In this document: one piece after another, positions 41,325 through 41,487 of the stretch
How the letters are laid out: every line of letters begins with the position of its first letter
How positions within the stretch are numbered: the stretch's first letter is position 1
DNA from: Anaerolineales bacterium
GTDB lineage: Bacteria; Chloroflexota; Anaerolineae; Anaerolineales; Villigracilaceae
NCBI GenBank assembly: GCA_025056175.1
Contig: JANWWK010000031.1
Location: 1 to 41,487 of the forward strand
Direction of reading: 5' to 3'
Length of the DNA stretch: 41,487 nt
Notes under the pieces: model-generated
The model's database searches: none
Seen by the model: only the letters and a program-made list of their open reading frames with translations
Told to the model about the DNA's origin: nothing
Program-made: the position numbers and the translations under genes

Positions 41325-41487
41325 ATGACGACTGAACAAACACCCCGTATCTCAACACGATGGGCACTTGCGTTCATCGGCTTTTTAATTATTCTGGTCG
41401 TGATTGTGCTGATGCTCATCCAGTCACCACAGACTCTCTCCAGATTGTGGCGTACGCCTGGTCCGCAGGTAACGATTGCAGTCCAGG
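41325..41487 (+). CDS. Membrane protein, N-terminal fragment
   Basis: The reading frame starts at the ATG at 41325, preceded by GAGAGGAGAAG, a strong ribosome-binding site, and runs off the right edge after 54 codons. The visible part is MTTEQTPRISTRW, one membrane helix (ALAFIGFLIILVVIVLMLIQ), and then SPQTLSRLWRTPGPQVTIAV. This could be a membrane anchor for an extracytoplasmic or cytoplasmic domain that lies beyond the window. The family cannot be identified. Confidence 0.6.
   Translation, partial: MTTEQTPRISTRWALAFIGFLIILVVIVLMLIQSPQTLSRLWRTPGPQVTIAVQ

Overview
The window reads as a chromosomal segment from a bacterium of the Chloroflexota, most likely an Anaerolineae-type organism. This is inferred from the moderate GC content, the proliferation of tandem GAF-domain proteins, the Thr/Pro-rich lipoprotein with an SH3-like domain and the overall gene style; it was not tested by any search. 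No rRNA, tRNA, CRISPR array, insertion sequence or phage gene was seen.

Layout. At the left edge a PLP-dependent aminotransferase runs off the window on the minus strand (1-146). From 365 to 31157 lies one tightly packed plus-strand gene block of about 31 kb, probably one transcription unit with a promoter near 241. It holds two stand-alone receiver proteins, a soluble multi-GAF protein, nine membrane-anchored GAF sensors interrupted once by a solute-binding lipoprotein, a ParA-family ATPase, a 1313-residue soluble hybrid histidine kinase, and a threonine synthase fused to a receiver domain. Apart from one 71-base gap, the genes are a few bases apart or overlap. To the right are a DMT-family permease (31333-32280, +), uvrB (minus, 32426-34486), an overlapping plus-strand cluster (beta-lactamase-fold hydrolase, SH3-like lipoprotein, small protein, glutaredoxin-like protein, ECF-type ATPase, DUF418 membrane protein), a small membrane-anchored protein, an M20 metallopeptidase and the start of a membrane protein at the right edge.

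How the big block may work (inference). None of the ten GAF sensors carries a kinase, cyclase, phosphodiesterase or MCP signalling domain. All ten end at the same place, about 45 residues into what looks like a further GAF domain. The block's only histidine kinase has no membrane segment and starts with the complementary C-terminal part of a GAF domain. Its extreme N-terminus is short, basic and resembles the ParA-interacting N-terminus of ParB/Spo0J, and its gene overlaps the ParA gene by 38 bases. Together this suggests a GAF-based sensory array: many membrane and Cache receptors gathered on one soluble kinase and positioned by a dedicated ParA. Outputs would be the receivers in the block, including one attached to a threonine biosynthetic enzyme. 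I regard this as the candidate undescribed system in the window.
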